Shown: one piece after another, positions 23,443 through 31,737 of the stretch
Position numbering within the stretch: position 1 is the stretch's first letter
Layout of the letters: each line of letters starts with the position of its first letter
From: Coriobacteriaceae bacterium
GTDB taxonomy: Bacteria; Actinomycetota; Coriobacteriia; Coriobacteriales; Coriobacteriaceae
Assembly: GCA_902364645.1 (NCBI GenBank)
Contig: CABJEP010000004.1
Span: 62,001-126,000, forward strand
Length of the DNA stretch: 64,000 bases
Reading direction: 5' to 3'
The notes under the pieces: generated by a model
What the model was told of the DNA's origin: nothing
The model's input: only the letters and a program-made list of their open reading frames with translations
Databases searched by the model: none
Program-made: the position numbers and the translations under genes

Positions 23443-24573
23443 CTAGCAATCGATGACGTGCAGGTCGTGCGGGGTCTTGGTGAAGGGCTCGTAGCCGTTC
23501 TCGGTGACGACACCGTAGTCCTCCAGGCGCACGCCGCCCACGCCGGGCAGGTAGACGCCGGGCTCCATGGTGATAACCGAGCCGACCTCGATGATGTTCT
23601 TGCTACGGTTGAAGTTGGGCAGCTCGTGGATGTCGATACCAACGCCGTGGCCCAGGCCATGGTTGTAGTAATCGCCATAACCGGCATCGCCGATGATCTT
23701 CTTGGAGAGCTTGAAGATGTCGTTGCCCTCGACGCCCGGATGGATGGCGGCGACGCATTCCTCGTGCGTGCGGCGCACGAGTGCGTACAGGTCGAGCTGC
23801 TCCTGCGTGGGCTCGCCCATCACGACGGTGCGTGTCATGTCGGAGCGGTAATCACAGTAGCCCGCACCGTAATCCATAAGAACGAAATCGCCCTTCTCGA
23901 TCACGCGGTCGCTCGGCACGGCATGCGGGTTGGCGGTGTTGGGACCGCTCGCCACGATGGAGCCAAAGGCAAGGCTATCGGCGCCGTTGGCGAACATAAA
24001 GTTCTCGAGCTCGTTGCGAACCTGCTTCTCGGTCATACCGGGCTTAATAAAGCCGAGCATGTGCTGGAAGGCGGCATCGGTGATCGACTGCGCATGGCGC
24101 ATGAGCTCGATCTCCTCGGCGTCCTTGATGGCGCGCATCTTACGGATGTCGTCGTGCATCAGCGGCAGCATGCAGGCAACGGAGCGGTCCTCCAGACCAC
24201 GCTGAATACCCTGGTAGAAATTGATCTGCATGTCGTCCTCGACGGCGCAGACGCGGCACTTGTTGGCCGCAATCTTGCCAGCGACCCAACCGGGGATGGT
24301 TCCCTCGTCCATGTCGTAGACCCAGGGGCTGCCGGCGGGCGTGTTCTCCTCAAAGCTGTTGAGATAGCGCGAGTCGGTATGGAACAGGCACTGGTCAGCC
24401 GTAATAAACGCCGCGTGCGGGAACTCGAAGGTGTAGTCGAAGACGCCCTTCACGCCCGTGAGCCAACGGAGGTTGGCCTCGTCGCGCACCACGATAGCGT
24501 CGTAGCCGCGCTCGGCCATCAGGGCACGGACACGTTCGATACGACCGGCAGGACCGGCAGCAAACTCAGACAT
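23443..24573 (-). CDS. Xaa-Pro peptidase, M24 family
   Basis: A 376-residue aminopeptidase P/prolidase-type metalloenzyme. The N-terminal creatinase-like domain has a VVRDEANLRWLTG segment. The catalytic pita-bread fold begins near residue 140 and carries the dinuclear metal ligands: two Asp in LMDYGAGYCDYRSDMTRT, His in NHGLGHGVG, Glu in TMEPGVYLPG and a final Glu in GVRLEDYGVV. It cleaves the bond next to proline in small peptides. It sits directly upstream of efp, a common pairing. ATG at 24573 with GAAAGG upstream. Confidence 0.92.
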   Translation of the reverse strand: MSEFAAGPAGRIERVRALMAERGYDAIVVRDEANLRWLTGVKGVFDYTFEFPHAAFITADQCLFHTDSRYLNSFEENTPAGSPWVYDMDEGTIPGWVAGKIAANKCRVCAVEDDMQINFYQGIQRGLEDRSVACMLPLMHDDIRKMRAIKDAEEIELMRHAQSITDAAFQHMLGFIKPGMTEKQVRNELENFMFANGADSLAFGSIVASGPNTANPHAVPSDRVIEKGDFVLMDYGAGYCDYRSDMTRTVVMGEPTQEQLDLYALVRRTHEECVAAIHPGVEGNDIFKLSKKIIGDAGYGDYYNHGLGHGVGIDIHELPNFNRSKNIIEVGSVITMEPGVYLPGVGGVRLEDYGVVTENGYEPFTKTPHDLHVIDC

Positions 24574-24605
24574 GCAGATTCCTTTCTTATTGTCTCTATA
24601 AAGAC

Positions 24606-24668
24606 GGGACGGGTCTCAACCGAACGTCAGAATCGCATGCGATCCGCAACCGATTGGAAACCCGTCCC
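24606..24668. repeat. Palindrome with GGGACGGGT/ACCCGTCCC ends
   Basis: Nine-base arms at 24606-24614 and 24660-24668 enclose a perfect 10-bp palindrome TCGCATGCGA (24633-24642). It fills the spacer between the aroB-like gene and pepP. No T-run follows, so it is not an ordinary intrinsic terminator. Confidence 0.7.
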
Positions 24669-24705
24669 TCAACATGATACGAAAGACGAAGGATGTCAAT
24701 AAAAC

Positions 24706-25815
24706 TTAGAGAAGTTCTTTGCGAGAAGCCAAGTAGGCATGAGCATGGCGCTCAAGAACCTCGTCCTCAACGCTCGTTAGACGAATGGCGCCGAGTGCCG
24801 CGGGCAGCGGCAACATACTGCGGTTCGAGCGGACAAACTGCTGCCTGCGGAACTCCTCGATATATGCGGCGGGCTCCAGATCGAAGGCAAACTCCTCGAT
24901 ACCAAAGTCCTCCAAGCAGTCATCGACCTCAAAGACGTGATCGATATCGAAGTCGCAGGCATCATGTGCTAGGCGCGCCTCAAAGCGCATACCTTCGGAC
25001 AACAGCTGGTAGGCAGGGACCTGCGAAGCGGCATCGCCCAAGCAGGCGCGCAGGGTACGCTCCCCCGTCTTGCCAAAATCGAGCGCATGGCGGGCGCTCG
25101 GGTTCGTGGCCATCAGTACGTCCTTGTGGGCAGTCTGAGACCACTGAACGGCATTGACGAGCGCGACCTCCTCGCCAGCGAGAATCTCGGGGACGGTCTC
25201 GGTAAACTGATTCCAACGGGACTTGCTGCTCGAAAGCATAGTGCCAACAAGTACCGCATAACCGAGCTTGAGGTCCTCGGGGTCCGCTTCGCGAACAAGT
25301 TCGAGGTCACACACGACCAAGCCCGGCTCGGGACGGAACGCGATAGCGGGAAGCGCATTCGCCGACGAGGCGACGAGTGGCTTCATAGTCGTCGCGACCG
25401 TGAGCATGGCGTCGAACGTCGTCGGCAGCAAGGCGCACTCGGTGCGACCGCACCACTGATTGGCACACCAGCAAACGACCGAGCAGGTCGCCGTGTCGCC
25501 GACAGCGACAACGAGATCGTCGCAGGTAATGCCGTTAGCCGACAGGGCGCCAAAAACGGTATCGGCATCGGCCAGCGTAGCACCGGCAGGCGAAACCTCG
25601 AGGACAAGCGGCGACACGGCAAAACCGGCGTCGACCAGCGCATGCTCGACAACCTCGCCAAAACGCTCGGATGTGGCGCTGTTCCAAACCACCATCGCCC
25701 GCTTGGGTTTGCCCACAGCCGAGGCAAACATGCGCGACAGCTCCTCGAACGCGCCCAATCCGACGCGGACATCGACACTGCGGTTTTGGAAATTGATAAG
25801 TTGACGGCGAATCAT
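24706..25815 (-). CDS. Degenerate 3-dehydroquinate synthase (AroB) homologue
   Basis: A 369-residue protein with the overall AroB (dehydroquinate synthase) pattern but without its active site. The NAD-binding GGGVxGD motif is AVGDTATCSVVC, the PTTLLAQVDSSVGGK loop becomes PTTFDAMLTVATTMK, and the metal-ligand helix LNxGHTxGHAxE becomes LDFGKTGERTLRACLG, losing the His ligands. It is therefore unlikely to make 3-dehydroquinate. It overlaps aroK by ATGA, so the two are translated together, suggesting it evolved from the real shikimate gene at the usual place. Possible roles are a scaffold, a regulator of the kinase, or a decaying relic. No frameshift is seen, which argues for retained function. 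Confidence 0.75.
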   Translation of the reverse strand: MIRRQLINFQNRSVDVRVGLGAFEELSRMFASAVGKPKRAMVVWNSATSERFGEVVEHALVDAGFAVSPLVLEVSPAGATLADADTVFGALSANGITCDDLVVAVGDTATCSVVCWCANQWCGRTECALLPTTFDAMLTVATTMKPLVASSANALPAIAFRPEPGLVVCDLELVREADPEDLKLGYAVLVGTMLSSSKSRWNQFTETVPEILAGEEVALVNAVQWSQTAHKDVLMATNPSARHALDFGKTGERTLRACLGDAASQVPAYQLLSEGMRFEARLAHDACDFDIDHVFEVDDCLEDFGIEEFAFDLEPAAYIEEFRRQQFVRSNRSMLPLPAALGAIRLTSVEDEVLERHAHAYLASRKELL

Positions 25816-26345
25816 AGCAGTCCACGCTCCAAAAGCATCTCGGCACAAAGGTAGGAAACGTCCTCGAAGGACTTGTTGCGAATATCAAGGGTAATATCGG
25901 CGGCCTGGCGATACAGCGGACGGCGATGTTCAAACAGGCGCGCAGCATGCTCGGGTGAGCGGAAATCTGGTCGGGTATCGGAGCGGCGAATCTGGCGCAA
26001 CGAATCCTCAAAGTCGCCTTCGAGGTACACACAGGTACCCATCTTGTGCATCAACTCAATGTTCACCGGCGTCTCGACGATGCCACCCCCGCACGATACC
26101 AGCAGGCTGCGCTCGCTTTGAAGCGAACGGAGTGCCGAGGTCTCGAGTTCGCGAAAACGATCCTCGCCCTCGGTCTCAAATATCTCGGTCACCGACTTGC
26201 CGCATCGACGCACAACCAAACGATCGGTATCGATGAATCGACGCTTGAACATCGTGCCCACGTTGCGCGCAAGCGTCGACTTGCCCGCACCCAAAAAGCC
26301 GATAAAGAAGATATGGTCGCAGCCGTGTTTGATGTGCTGAGACAT
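25812..26345 (-). CDS. aroK: Shikimate kinase
   Basis: A 177-residue P-loop kinase phosphorylating shikimate at O3. All key motifs are present: Walker A GFLGAGKST (residues 16-24), shikimate-binding DTD (residues 39-41), FRELE, CGGGIV and the lid/adenine segment RRPLY. The family length is about 170-180. ATG at 26345; the stop overlaps the following aroB-like gene by ATGA. The partner AroB is degenerate in this cluster, so the supply of shikimate must come from elsewhere or be limited. Confidence 0.93.
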   Translation of the reverse strand: MSQHIKHGCDHIFFIGFLGAGKSTLARNVGTMFKRRFIDTDRLVVRRCGKSVTEIFETEGEDRFRELETSALRSLQSERSLLVSCGGGIVETPVNIELMHKMGTCVYLEGDFEDSLRQIRRSDTRPDFRSPEHAARLFEHRRPLYRQAADITLDIRNKSFEDVSYLCAEMLLERGLL

Positions 26346-26353
26346 GGCGAAAC

Positions 26354-26851
26354 CTATTCCTCGCAGGGAAGGTCGCGCAGGGCCCGGCGCTCAAAGATAC
26401 GGAAGATCTGCGTGTACCACAGGTCCTGGGTTGCCTGCGGCTTAACCAGAATAGTGTCAACGCCGGCAAAGTTACCGCCCCACACGTCCGTGTAAAGCTG
26501 ATCGCCGATCAGTACGGCCTCGTTAGCCGTGGCCCCCAGGCGCTTAAGACCCGCCTTCAGGGCAAACGGGGCGGGCTTCATGGCATGGCTGATGGCCTCG
26601 AGCCCCAGCTCGCGCGCCGACGCCATGACCTGGTCGCGATGCCAGTTATTGGACACCATGCACAGCTTAAAGCCCTTGGCATGGGCGGCCTCGAGCCAAG
26701 CGGAGACCGCAGTGGGTACCTGCTCGGTATCACGCGGCACCAGGGTGTTGTCGCGATCGAGCAGAATGGCGCGCTTGCCATCGGCCCAAAGGGTATCGAG
26801 GTCGATGCGGTCGACCGAGGCAACATATCGTTTGGGGCTGAAAATCCTCAT
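26354..26851 (-). CDS. YqeG-family HAD-IIIA phosphatase
   Basis: A 165-residue small HAD-superfamily phosphatase of the YqeG type. Motif I is LLDRDNTLV (nucleophile and acid Asp), motif II is MVSNN, motif III includes the Lys of AMKPAPFAL, and motif IV is IGDQLYTDVWGGN. The ATG at 26851 is chosen over a TTG at 26863; it lies 2 bases after the mltG stop. Relatives act on phosphatidylglycerol-phosphate-like or nucleotide substrates, but the substrate here is not evident. The location next to aroK is common in Firmicutes and Actinobacteria. Confidence 0.88.
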   Translation of the reverse strand: MRIFSPKRYVASVDRIDLDTLWADGKRAILLDRDNTLVPRDTEQVPTAVSAWLEAAHAKGFKLCMVSNNWHRDQVMASARELGLEAISHAMKPAPFALKAGLKRLGATANEAVLIGDQLYTDVWGGNFAGVDTILVKPQATQDLWYTQIFRIFERRALRDLPCEE

Positions 26852-26853
26852 GT

Positions 26854-28209
26854 TTAATTCCAAGACTGTTGGTGCTCTTCGTAGGTCTGCGAGAAATACT
26901 CCTCGTCCTGCGTAATGTAGAAATACAGGTCATCGGAGTCGGTGGGCTCAAGGGTGGCCTTGAGCGCCTCGAGCGACGGAGAGCAGATGGGCGTGGGCGG
27001 CAGCCCCTCATGCTTATAGGTGTTGTACGGACTATCGCTCTGAAGGTCGTCGGCGGTAACCTCGCCGCCGGTGACATACATCATGGTCGCATCGCTATTG
27101 AGGTAGCGCAGACCGTCGAGCTTGCCGGCAAGACGGTTGTAAAACACCGAGGCGACATGCGCGCGCTGCTCGGCGTTGAGGCCCTCGCGCTCAACGATGG
27201 AAGCGAGATTGATGATATCGTAATCGGACATCTCCACGCCGTAGCGCTCCTTGATCTTGGCCTCGCAACCGGCAAAGTCGAGCGATTTATACTCGGTGTT
27301 GAACTGATCGAGCATGGCTCGGATGACATCATCGGCACTTGGGTCCTTGCCCAACGAGTAGGTCTTAGGGAACAGGAAGCCCTCGAGCGAATCGTTCGCA
27401 GCGCCTTTCAGGAACGCATAGTCGTTCACATAATTGCTGGCCTTCGCCTGGTTGAGGAAGTCCTCTTTGGAGATACTGTCGTAGGCCTGGGCCACGCGGT
27501 CGGCAACCTGGTCGACCGTCAGGCCCTCGGGGATTGTCAGCGCATCGGAGCCGGCATTGGGGCCCTCCATGAGCTGCTGGACGACCTTAGTCGCATCCAT
27601 CAGCGTCGTGAACGAGTACGTGCCAGGTTTAAGCGACATGTCCGCGTTGAGCTTTTTGACCGCCGCATAGTAATCCTTGGGATTCTCGACAATATGGTTC
27701 TCGGAGAGAATCGAAGCGATGCTGTCACCCGAGGCACCATCGGGAATAGTGATAGTAACCTGCTGGCCAGCAGTGACTTTCGCATCCTCACCAGCAAAAA
27801 AGCCCTTGACAGCTGGCACGACAAAGAAAACGATCGCGACAAGCGCAAGCACGGCGACGACGCCACCGATAATCATAGGCACCGGGGAGCTTTTCTTTTG
27901 GGCACCACGGCGAGCGCGCGTGTTATAGCTCGAGCGCGTAGCCGGAGCAACGCCGTGCGAGCCATGAGTATGATGTGCGTGGGAGCGTGATTGCGGTGCC
28001 TGTCCCTGCGTACGCTGGGCAGGAGCCTGCTGCTTAAAGCGGGAACCGCCCGCGGGCTGCGCGGGACGAGCGGCGGGCTGTTGAGCAGTACGCCGAGTAG
28101 GTTGAGCCGAACGCTGCGTCGGTTGCATCGGACGCTGACCGGACGATACAGGGCGTGGCGCAGGCTGTCGTGTACAATTCGGCTGGCGCGGATCGAAAGC
28201 GCTAGACAT
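26854..28209 (-). CDS. mltG: Endolytic peptidoglycan transglycosylase MltG (YceG-like)
   Basis: A 451-residue membrane-anchored protein. Residues 1-108 are a cytoplasmic, Gln/Pro/Arg-rich low-complexity segment, followed by one transmembrane helix (about 110-132) and the extracellular YceG domain. The catalytic Glu lies in LASIVEREGL, and the SDATMMY and PYNTY segments are typical. MltG cuts nascent glycan strands and sets their length. It overlaps ruvX by 8 bases. The long basic N-terminal tail is common in actinobacterial MltG. Confidence 0.93.
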   Translation of the reverse strand: MSSAFDPRQPNCTRQPAPRPVSSGQRPMQPTQRSAQPTRRTAQQPAARPAQPAGGSRFKQQAPAQRTQGQAPQSRSHAHHTHGSHGVAPATRSSYNTRARRGAQKKSSPVPMIIGGVVAVLALVAIVFFVVPAVKGFFAGEDAKVTAGQQVTITIPDGASGDSIASILSENHIVENPKDYYAAVKKLNADMSLKPGTYSFTTLMDATKVVQQLMEGPNAGSDALTIPEGLTVDQVADRVAQAYDSISKEDFLNQAKASNYVNDYAFLKGAANDSLEGFLFPKTYSLGKDPSADDVIRAMLDQFNTEYKSLDFAGCEAKIKERYGVEMSDYDIINLASIVEREGLNAEQRAHVASVFYNRLAGKLDGLRYLNSDATMMYVTGGEVTADDLQSDSPYNTYKHEGLPPTPICSPSLEALKATLEPTDSDDLYFYITQDEEYFSQTYEEHQQSWN

Positions 28210-28630
28210 GCGAAACCTCCTCGTTTTTACGATCGAGCCATGTCTGCAAGAACAGGCTGGCGGCGATCATGTCGATCTTGCCCCTCATCTGCTTTTCGTT
28301 GAGTCCCTGCTCGCGCAGGATACGCTTGGCCTCTTGCGAGGACAGGCGCTCGTCCTCAAACTCCAGCGGAAGATCGAGCTCGTCGGCGATCTTTTGCGCT
28401 ATGGCGGCAACGCGCTCGGCCTGGGGGCCAGGCTCGCCGGCCATGGTCAGGGGACGCCCGCTTACCAAGATGTCGGGCTCATAGTCCTCGACCAGGTAAC
28501 GGAACGTCTTGGCCATACCGGTAACCTCAGCGGCCGGAAGCACCTTGACGGGCATCGCCATCTTGCCATCACGGCTCGAGACGGCGATGCCGATCCTGGT
28601 CTCCCCTATGTCCAGCGCGAGCGCGACCAC
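28202..28630 (-). CDS. ruvX: Holliday junction resolvase-like protein YqgF/RuvX
   Basis: A 142-residue RNase H-fold protein. It shows ALDIGETRIGIAVS at the N-terminus with the first acidic residue, a central VSGRPLTMAGEPGPQAERV segment, DERLSSQEA and a final DMIAASLFLQTWLD. YqgF proteins function in rRNA processing or as putative junction resolvases. The start is GTG at 28630, 9 bases after the alaS stop; the end overlaps mltG. Conserved alaS-ruvX-mltG order. Confidence 0.92.
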   Translation of the reverse strand: MVALALDIGETRIGIAVSSRDGKMAMPVKVLPAAEVTGMAKTFRYLVEDYEPDILVSGRPLTMAGEPGPQAERVAAIAQKIADELDLPLEFEDERLSSQEAKRILREQGLNEKQMRGKIDMIAASLFLQTWLDRKNEEVSHV

Positions 28631-28639
28631 AGCGACTAC

Positions 28640-31297
28640 TTAGGCGCCGAGCGCGGTCTTGGCGGCCGCGAGGGCATCGGCGATACCGGCAGCGTTCTTG
28701 CCACCGGCCTGGGCCATGTTGGGACGGCCGCCACCGCGACCATCGACCAGACCCGCGATCTGCTTGATCACGTTGCCGGCGTGGAAACCGGCCTTCACGG
28801 CGTCATCGGAGCCGGCGGCGAGCAGGGCCGGGGTGCCCTTCTCGGTCACGCTGGCAACGACGCAGGCGACAGGGCCGGCGACCTTCTGGTGCACGGTATC
28901 CCAGACGTTGCGCAGGTCAGCAGCCTCAAGGCCCTGGAGCTCAGCGACGACGAGCTTATAGCCGTCGAGCTCGACGGCACCCTCGATGGCGCTGGAGATA
29001 GCGTCGGAGGAGCCACCGGTCAGCGCCTTCTTGAGCTTGTTAGACGTCTCGCGCAGCTCGGCCTGCAGGTTCTCCACACGAGCGGGAACCTCGTCAACAC
29101 GGCACTTGAGCGCAGCGGCAGCGGCGTCAACGAGTGCCAGGCGGTCGGCCATGTAGTCGAGGGCGCCCTTAGAGGTAACGGCCTCGATACGGCGGACGTT
29201 CGAGCCCGTGGAGGACTCGGAGATAATCTTGAACAGGCCAATCTCGGCAGTGTTGGCAGCATGCGTACCACCGCAGAGCTCGCGGGAGAACGGCTGGTCC
29301 TCGGCGCCCACGGAAACGACGCGGACGACGTCGCCGTATTTCTCGCCAAAGAGGGCGACAGCACCGGCGGCCTTGGCCTCGTCGATGCCCATGACACGGG
29401 TCACGACCGGCTTGGAAGCGAAAATCTGCTGGTTAACCAGGTCCTCGACAGCCTTGAGCTGCTCGGAAGACAGGGCCTCGAAGTGCGTGAAGTCAAAGCG
29501 CAGGTGCTCGGGCGTCACCAGAGAGCCGGCCTGGGAGACATGCTCGCCCAGTACCTGCTTAAGCGCAGCGTCGAGCAGATGCGTGGCGGTGTGGTTGCGG
29601 CGCAGGAAACCACGGCGCTCGGCGTCGAGCGCGGCGGTCACGGTAGCACCGACGGTCAGCGTACCCCCGGCAACGTGCGCGACGTGGGCATACAGGCCGT
29701 TGTGGTTCTTGGTGTCGGCAACGGTCAGAACAACGCCCTCGGCGGAAAGCTCGCCGGCGTCGCCCTGCTGTCCGCCCATCTCGGCGTAGAACGGGGTGCG
29801 GTCGAGCACGACGTCGACGTCCTCGCCCGCGGCGGCAGACTCGACGGACTCGCCGTTGCGCACGATGGCGACAACCTTGGCGCCCTCGATAACGTCGTTG
29901 TCGTAGCCGTCAAAGTCGGTCGCAGCGACCTTGTCGGAAAGCTCGACCCACACGTCGTTGAAGCTGCCCCAGGCATCGCCCTTGGCGTTGGCACGGGCGC
30001 GGGCCTTCTGGTCCTCCATGCAAGCGGTGAAGCCGTCCATGTCGACGTCATGGCCAGCGGCGCCCGCGATCTCAACGGTCAGGTCGATGGGGAAACCAAA
30101 GGTATCGTGCAGCTTAAAGGCGACCTCGCCCGGAAGCACGGCGCCCTCGGCAAGAGCAGCCAGGGCCTCGTCCAGGTAGACGCGGCCGTTGTCGAGCGTC
30201 GTGGAGAAGCGCTCCTCCTCAGAGGCGACGATACCCTTGACGAGTGCGACGTTCTTTAGCAGCTCGGGATAGGCCTCGCCCATCTGAGCGTTGACCTCGT
30301 CGATGAACTTGGTCAGGAAGGCGCCCTCGATGCCCAGCAGGCGACCGTGGAACACGGCGCGGCGGAGCAGGCGGCGAAGGACGTACTCGCGGCCCTCGTT
30401 ACCGGGCAGGATGCCGTCCGAGATCATAAAGTCGACGGCACGGGAGTGATCGGCGATGATGCGCAGCGAGCGGCTGGCGCCGGAGTAATCGTCGGCGTCA
30501 TAGGTCTTGCCGCTGATCTTCTCACCGAGCTTGATGAGGTGCTGCATCAGATCGCCGTCGTAGTTGGCGGTCTTGTGCTGCATGATGGCGGCCATGCGCT
30601 CCAGACCCATGCCCGTATCGAGGTTGCGGTGCGGCAGCTCCGGCATGGAGCCGTCCTCCTGGCGGTCGTACTGGGTAAACACGAGGTTCCAGAACTCAAG
30701 GAAGCGGTCACAGTCGCAGCCGGGCTTGCAGTCGGGGCTACCGCAGCCGACCTCCTCGCCCATGTCAAAGTAGATCTCGGAGCACGGACCGCAGGGACCG
30801 GTGGGGCCAGCGGCCCAGAAGTTGTCGTCCTCGCCAAGGCGCGAGATGTGATCCTCGGCAACGCCCAGGGAGCGCCACACGTCATGGGTCTCATCGTCCT
30901 CGGTAAAGACGGTAAAGTACAGGCGGTCGAGCGGCAGCTTGAACTCCTTGGTGATGAGCTCAAAGGCCCAAGTGCAGGCCTGCTGCTTGGAGACGCCGCC
31001 AAAGGAGAAGTCGCCGAGCATCTCAAAGAACGAGAGGTGACGGCCGTCCTCGCCGATGCAGTCGATGTCGTTGGTGCGGACACACTTCTGGCAGGAGATC
31101 GCGCCGATCTCCTTCATGGCCTTCTTGCCCTGGTAGTACTCCTTAAACTGGTTCATGCCGGCGTTGGCAAGCAGCAGCGAGGGGTCGTCGGGAACAAGGG
31201 ACGAAGAAGGATAGAGCTTAAGACCGCGCTCCTCAAAGAAGTTGAGGAACTTGGAGCGGATCTCGGCCGTAGTCATTGACGGGTAGTCAGCACTCAT
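28640..31297 (-). CDS. alaS: Alanyl-tRNA synthetase
   Basis: An 885-residue class II synthetase charging tRNA-Ala. Visible parts are the aminoacylation domain (FFEERGLKLYPSSSLVP, AGMNQFK, CIGEDGRHLSFFEMLGDFSF), the editing domain with zinc ligands HTATH and CGGTH, and the C-terminal GGGRPNMAQAGG (C-Ala) region. The ATG at 31297 follows GAGGAG; the longer reading frame to 31414 includes its own promoter region and is rejected. It heads a long minus-strand operon starting with ruvX. Confidence 0.96.
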   Translation of the reverse strand: MSADYPSMTTAEIRSKFLNFFEERGLKLYPSSSLVPDDPSLLLANAGMNQFKEYYQGKKAMKEIGAISCQKCVRTNDIDCIGEDGRHLSFFEMLGDFSFGGVSKQQACTWAFELITKEFKLPLDRLYFTVFTEDDETHDVWRSLGVAEDHISRLGEDDNFWAAGPTGPCGPCSEIYFDMGEEVGCGSPDCKPGCDCDRFLEFWNLVFTQYDRQEDGSMPELPHRNLDTGMGLERMAAIMQHKTANYDGDLMQHLIKLGEKISGKTYDADDYSGASRSLRIIADHSRAVDFMISDGILPGNEGREYVLRRLLRRAVFHGRLLGIEGAFLTKFIDEVNAQMGEAYPELLKNVALVKGIVASEEERFSTTLDNGRVYLDEALAALAEGAVLPGEVAFKLHDTFGFPIDLTVEIAGAAGHDVDMDGFTACMEDQKARARANAKGDAWGSFNDVWVELSDKVAATDFDGYDNDVIEGAKVVAIVRNGESVESAAAGEDVDVVLDRTPFYAEMGGQQGDAGELSAEGVVLTVADTKNHNGLYAHVAHVAGGTLTVGATVTAALDAERRGFLRRNHTATHLLDAALKQVLGEHVSQAGSLVTPEHLRFDFTHFEALSSEQLKAVEDLVNQQIFASKPVVTRVMGIDEAKAAGAVALFGEKYGDVVRVVSVGAEDQPFSRELCGGTHAANTAEIGLFKIISESSTGSNVRRIEAVTSKGALDYMADRLALVDAAAAALKCRVDEVPARVENLQAELRETSNKLKKALTGGSSDAISSAIEGAVELDGYKLVVAELQGLEAADLRNVWDTVHQKVAGPVACVVASVTEKGTPALLAAGSDDAVKAGFHAGNVIKQIAGLVDGRGGGRPNMAQAGGKNAAGIADALAAAKTALGA

Positions 31298-31343
31298 AGA
31301 GGGAATCTCCTCGGTTTCACATCGAAACAGTTCAAACGTAACG

Positions 31344-31371
31344 ATATTACCATCCCGCCGCGCAAGTGCAA
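31344..31371 (-). promoter_or_regulatory. alaS promoter
   Basis: Minus strand TTGCAC (31371-31366) and TAATAT (31349-31344) with a 16-base spacer, about 47 bases before the alaS ATG. The -35 abuts the T-run of the terminator at 31374-31402. Confidence 0.6.
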
Positions 31372-31373
31372 AA

Positions 31374-31402
31374 AAGAGGGCCGACATAAAGCCGACCCTA
31401 CA
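31374..31402 (-). terminator. Rho-independent terminator upstream of alaS
   Basis: On the minus strand AGGGTCGGC and GTCGGCCCT form a stem with two wobbles around TTTAT, followed by CTTTTTT. It blocks transcription coming from the minus-strand operon to the right, which would otherwise pass antisense through the small plus-strand gene and into alaS. Confidence 0.75.
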
Positions 31403-31491
31403 GCGAAAGTGCACGTTATTTAGGAGTATGCGATGCTTTGAAAAAGGCTACTGTATAATTACATATAAGATTCACCCGGAAGGAGCGATCG

Positions 31492-31731
31492 ATGAAAAGC
31501 AAACGATTTGTCCTGAATGCACTTCTGGTTGTAGCACTTTTAGCGCTTTTGGCTTTCTCCTGCTGGTACGCAAACCAACCAGCATTTGGCTACGTATTGT
31601 ATGCAGTAATGTCCGGCGATAAAGCCTATTACACTCTACGCGCAATTGACGTTCTCTTTTTCTATGTAGCCGGCCCCTTATCAATCGCTTTGCTCGCGTT
31701 TCTTGTCATTTACAACTTCAAGAAACGCTAG
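31492..31731 (+). CDS. Small two-helix membrane protein, unknown function
   Basis: A 79-residue protein with two hydrophobic segments (about residues 8-26 and 52-73), a central polar loop and a basic C-terminus (YNFKKR). GGAAGGAG 6 bases before the ATG supports a real gene. A TATAAT hexamer lies at 31454-31459, but no good -35 is found at the right distance. Its composition is less GC-rich than its neighbours. It is transcribed against both flanking operons. I recognise no family. Confidence 0.62.
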   Translation: MKSKRFVLNALLVVALLALLAFSCWYANQPAFGYVLYAVMSGDKAYYTLRAIDVLFFYVAGPLSIALLAFLVIYNFKKR

Positions 31732-31737
31732 CGGTGC

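Noticed and set aside
28208..30259. 683-residue plus-strand ORF opposite alaS
   Set aside because: Shadow of alaS and ruvX codons; runs across two real genes on the other strand.
31438..31459. Promoter TTGAAA/TATAAT for the small membrane protein
   Set aside because: The spacer is only 10 bases; the TATAAT may still be a -10 but the pair is not a valid promoter.
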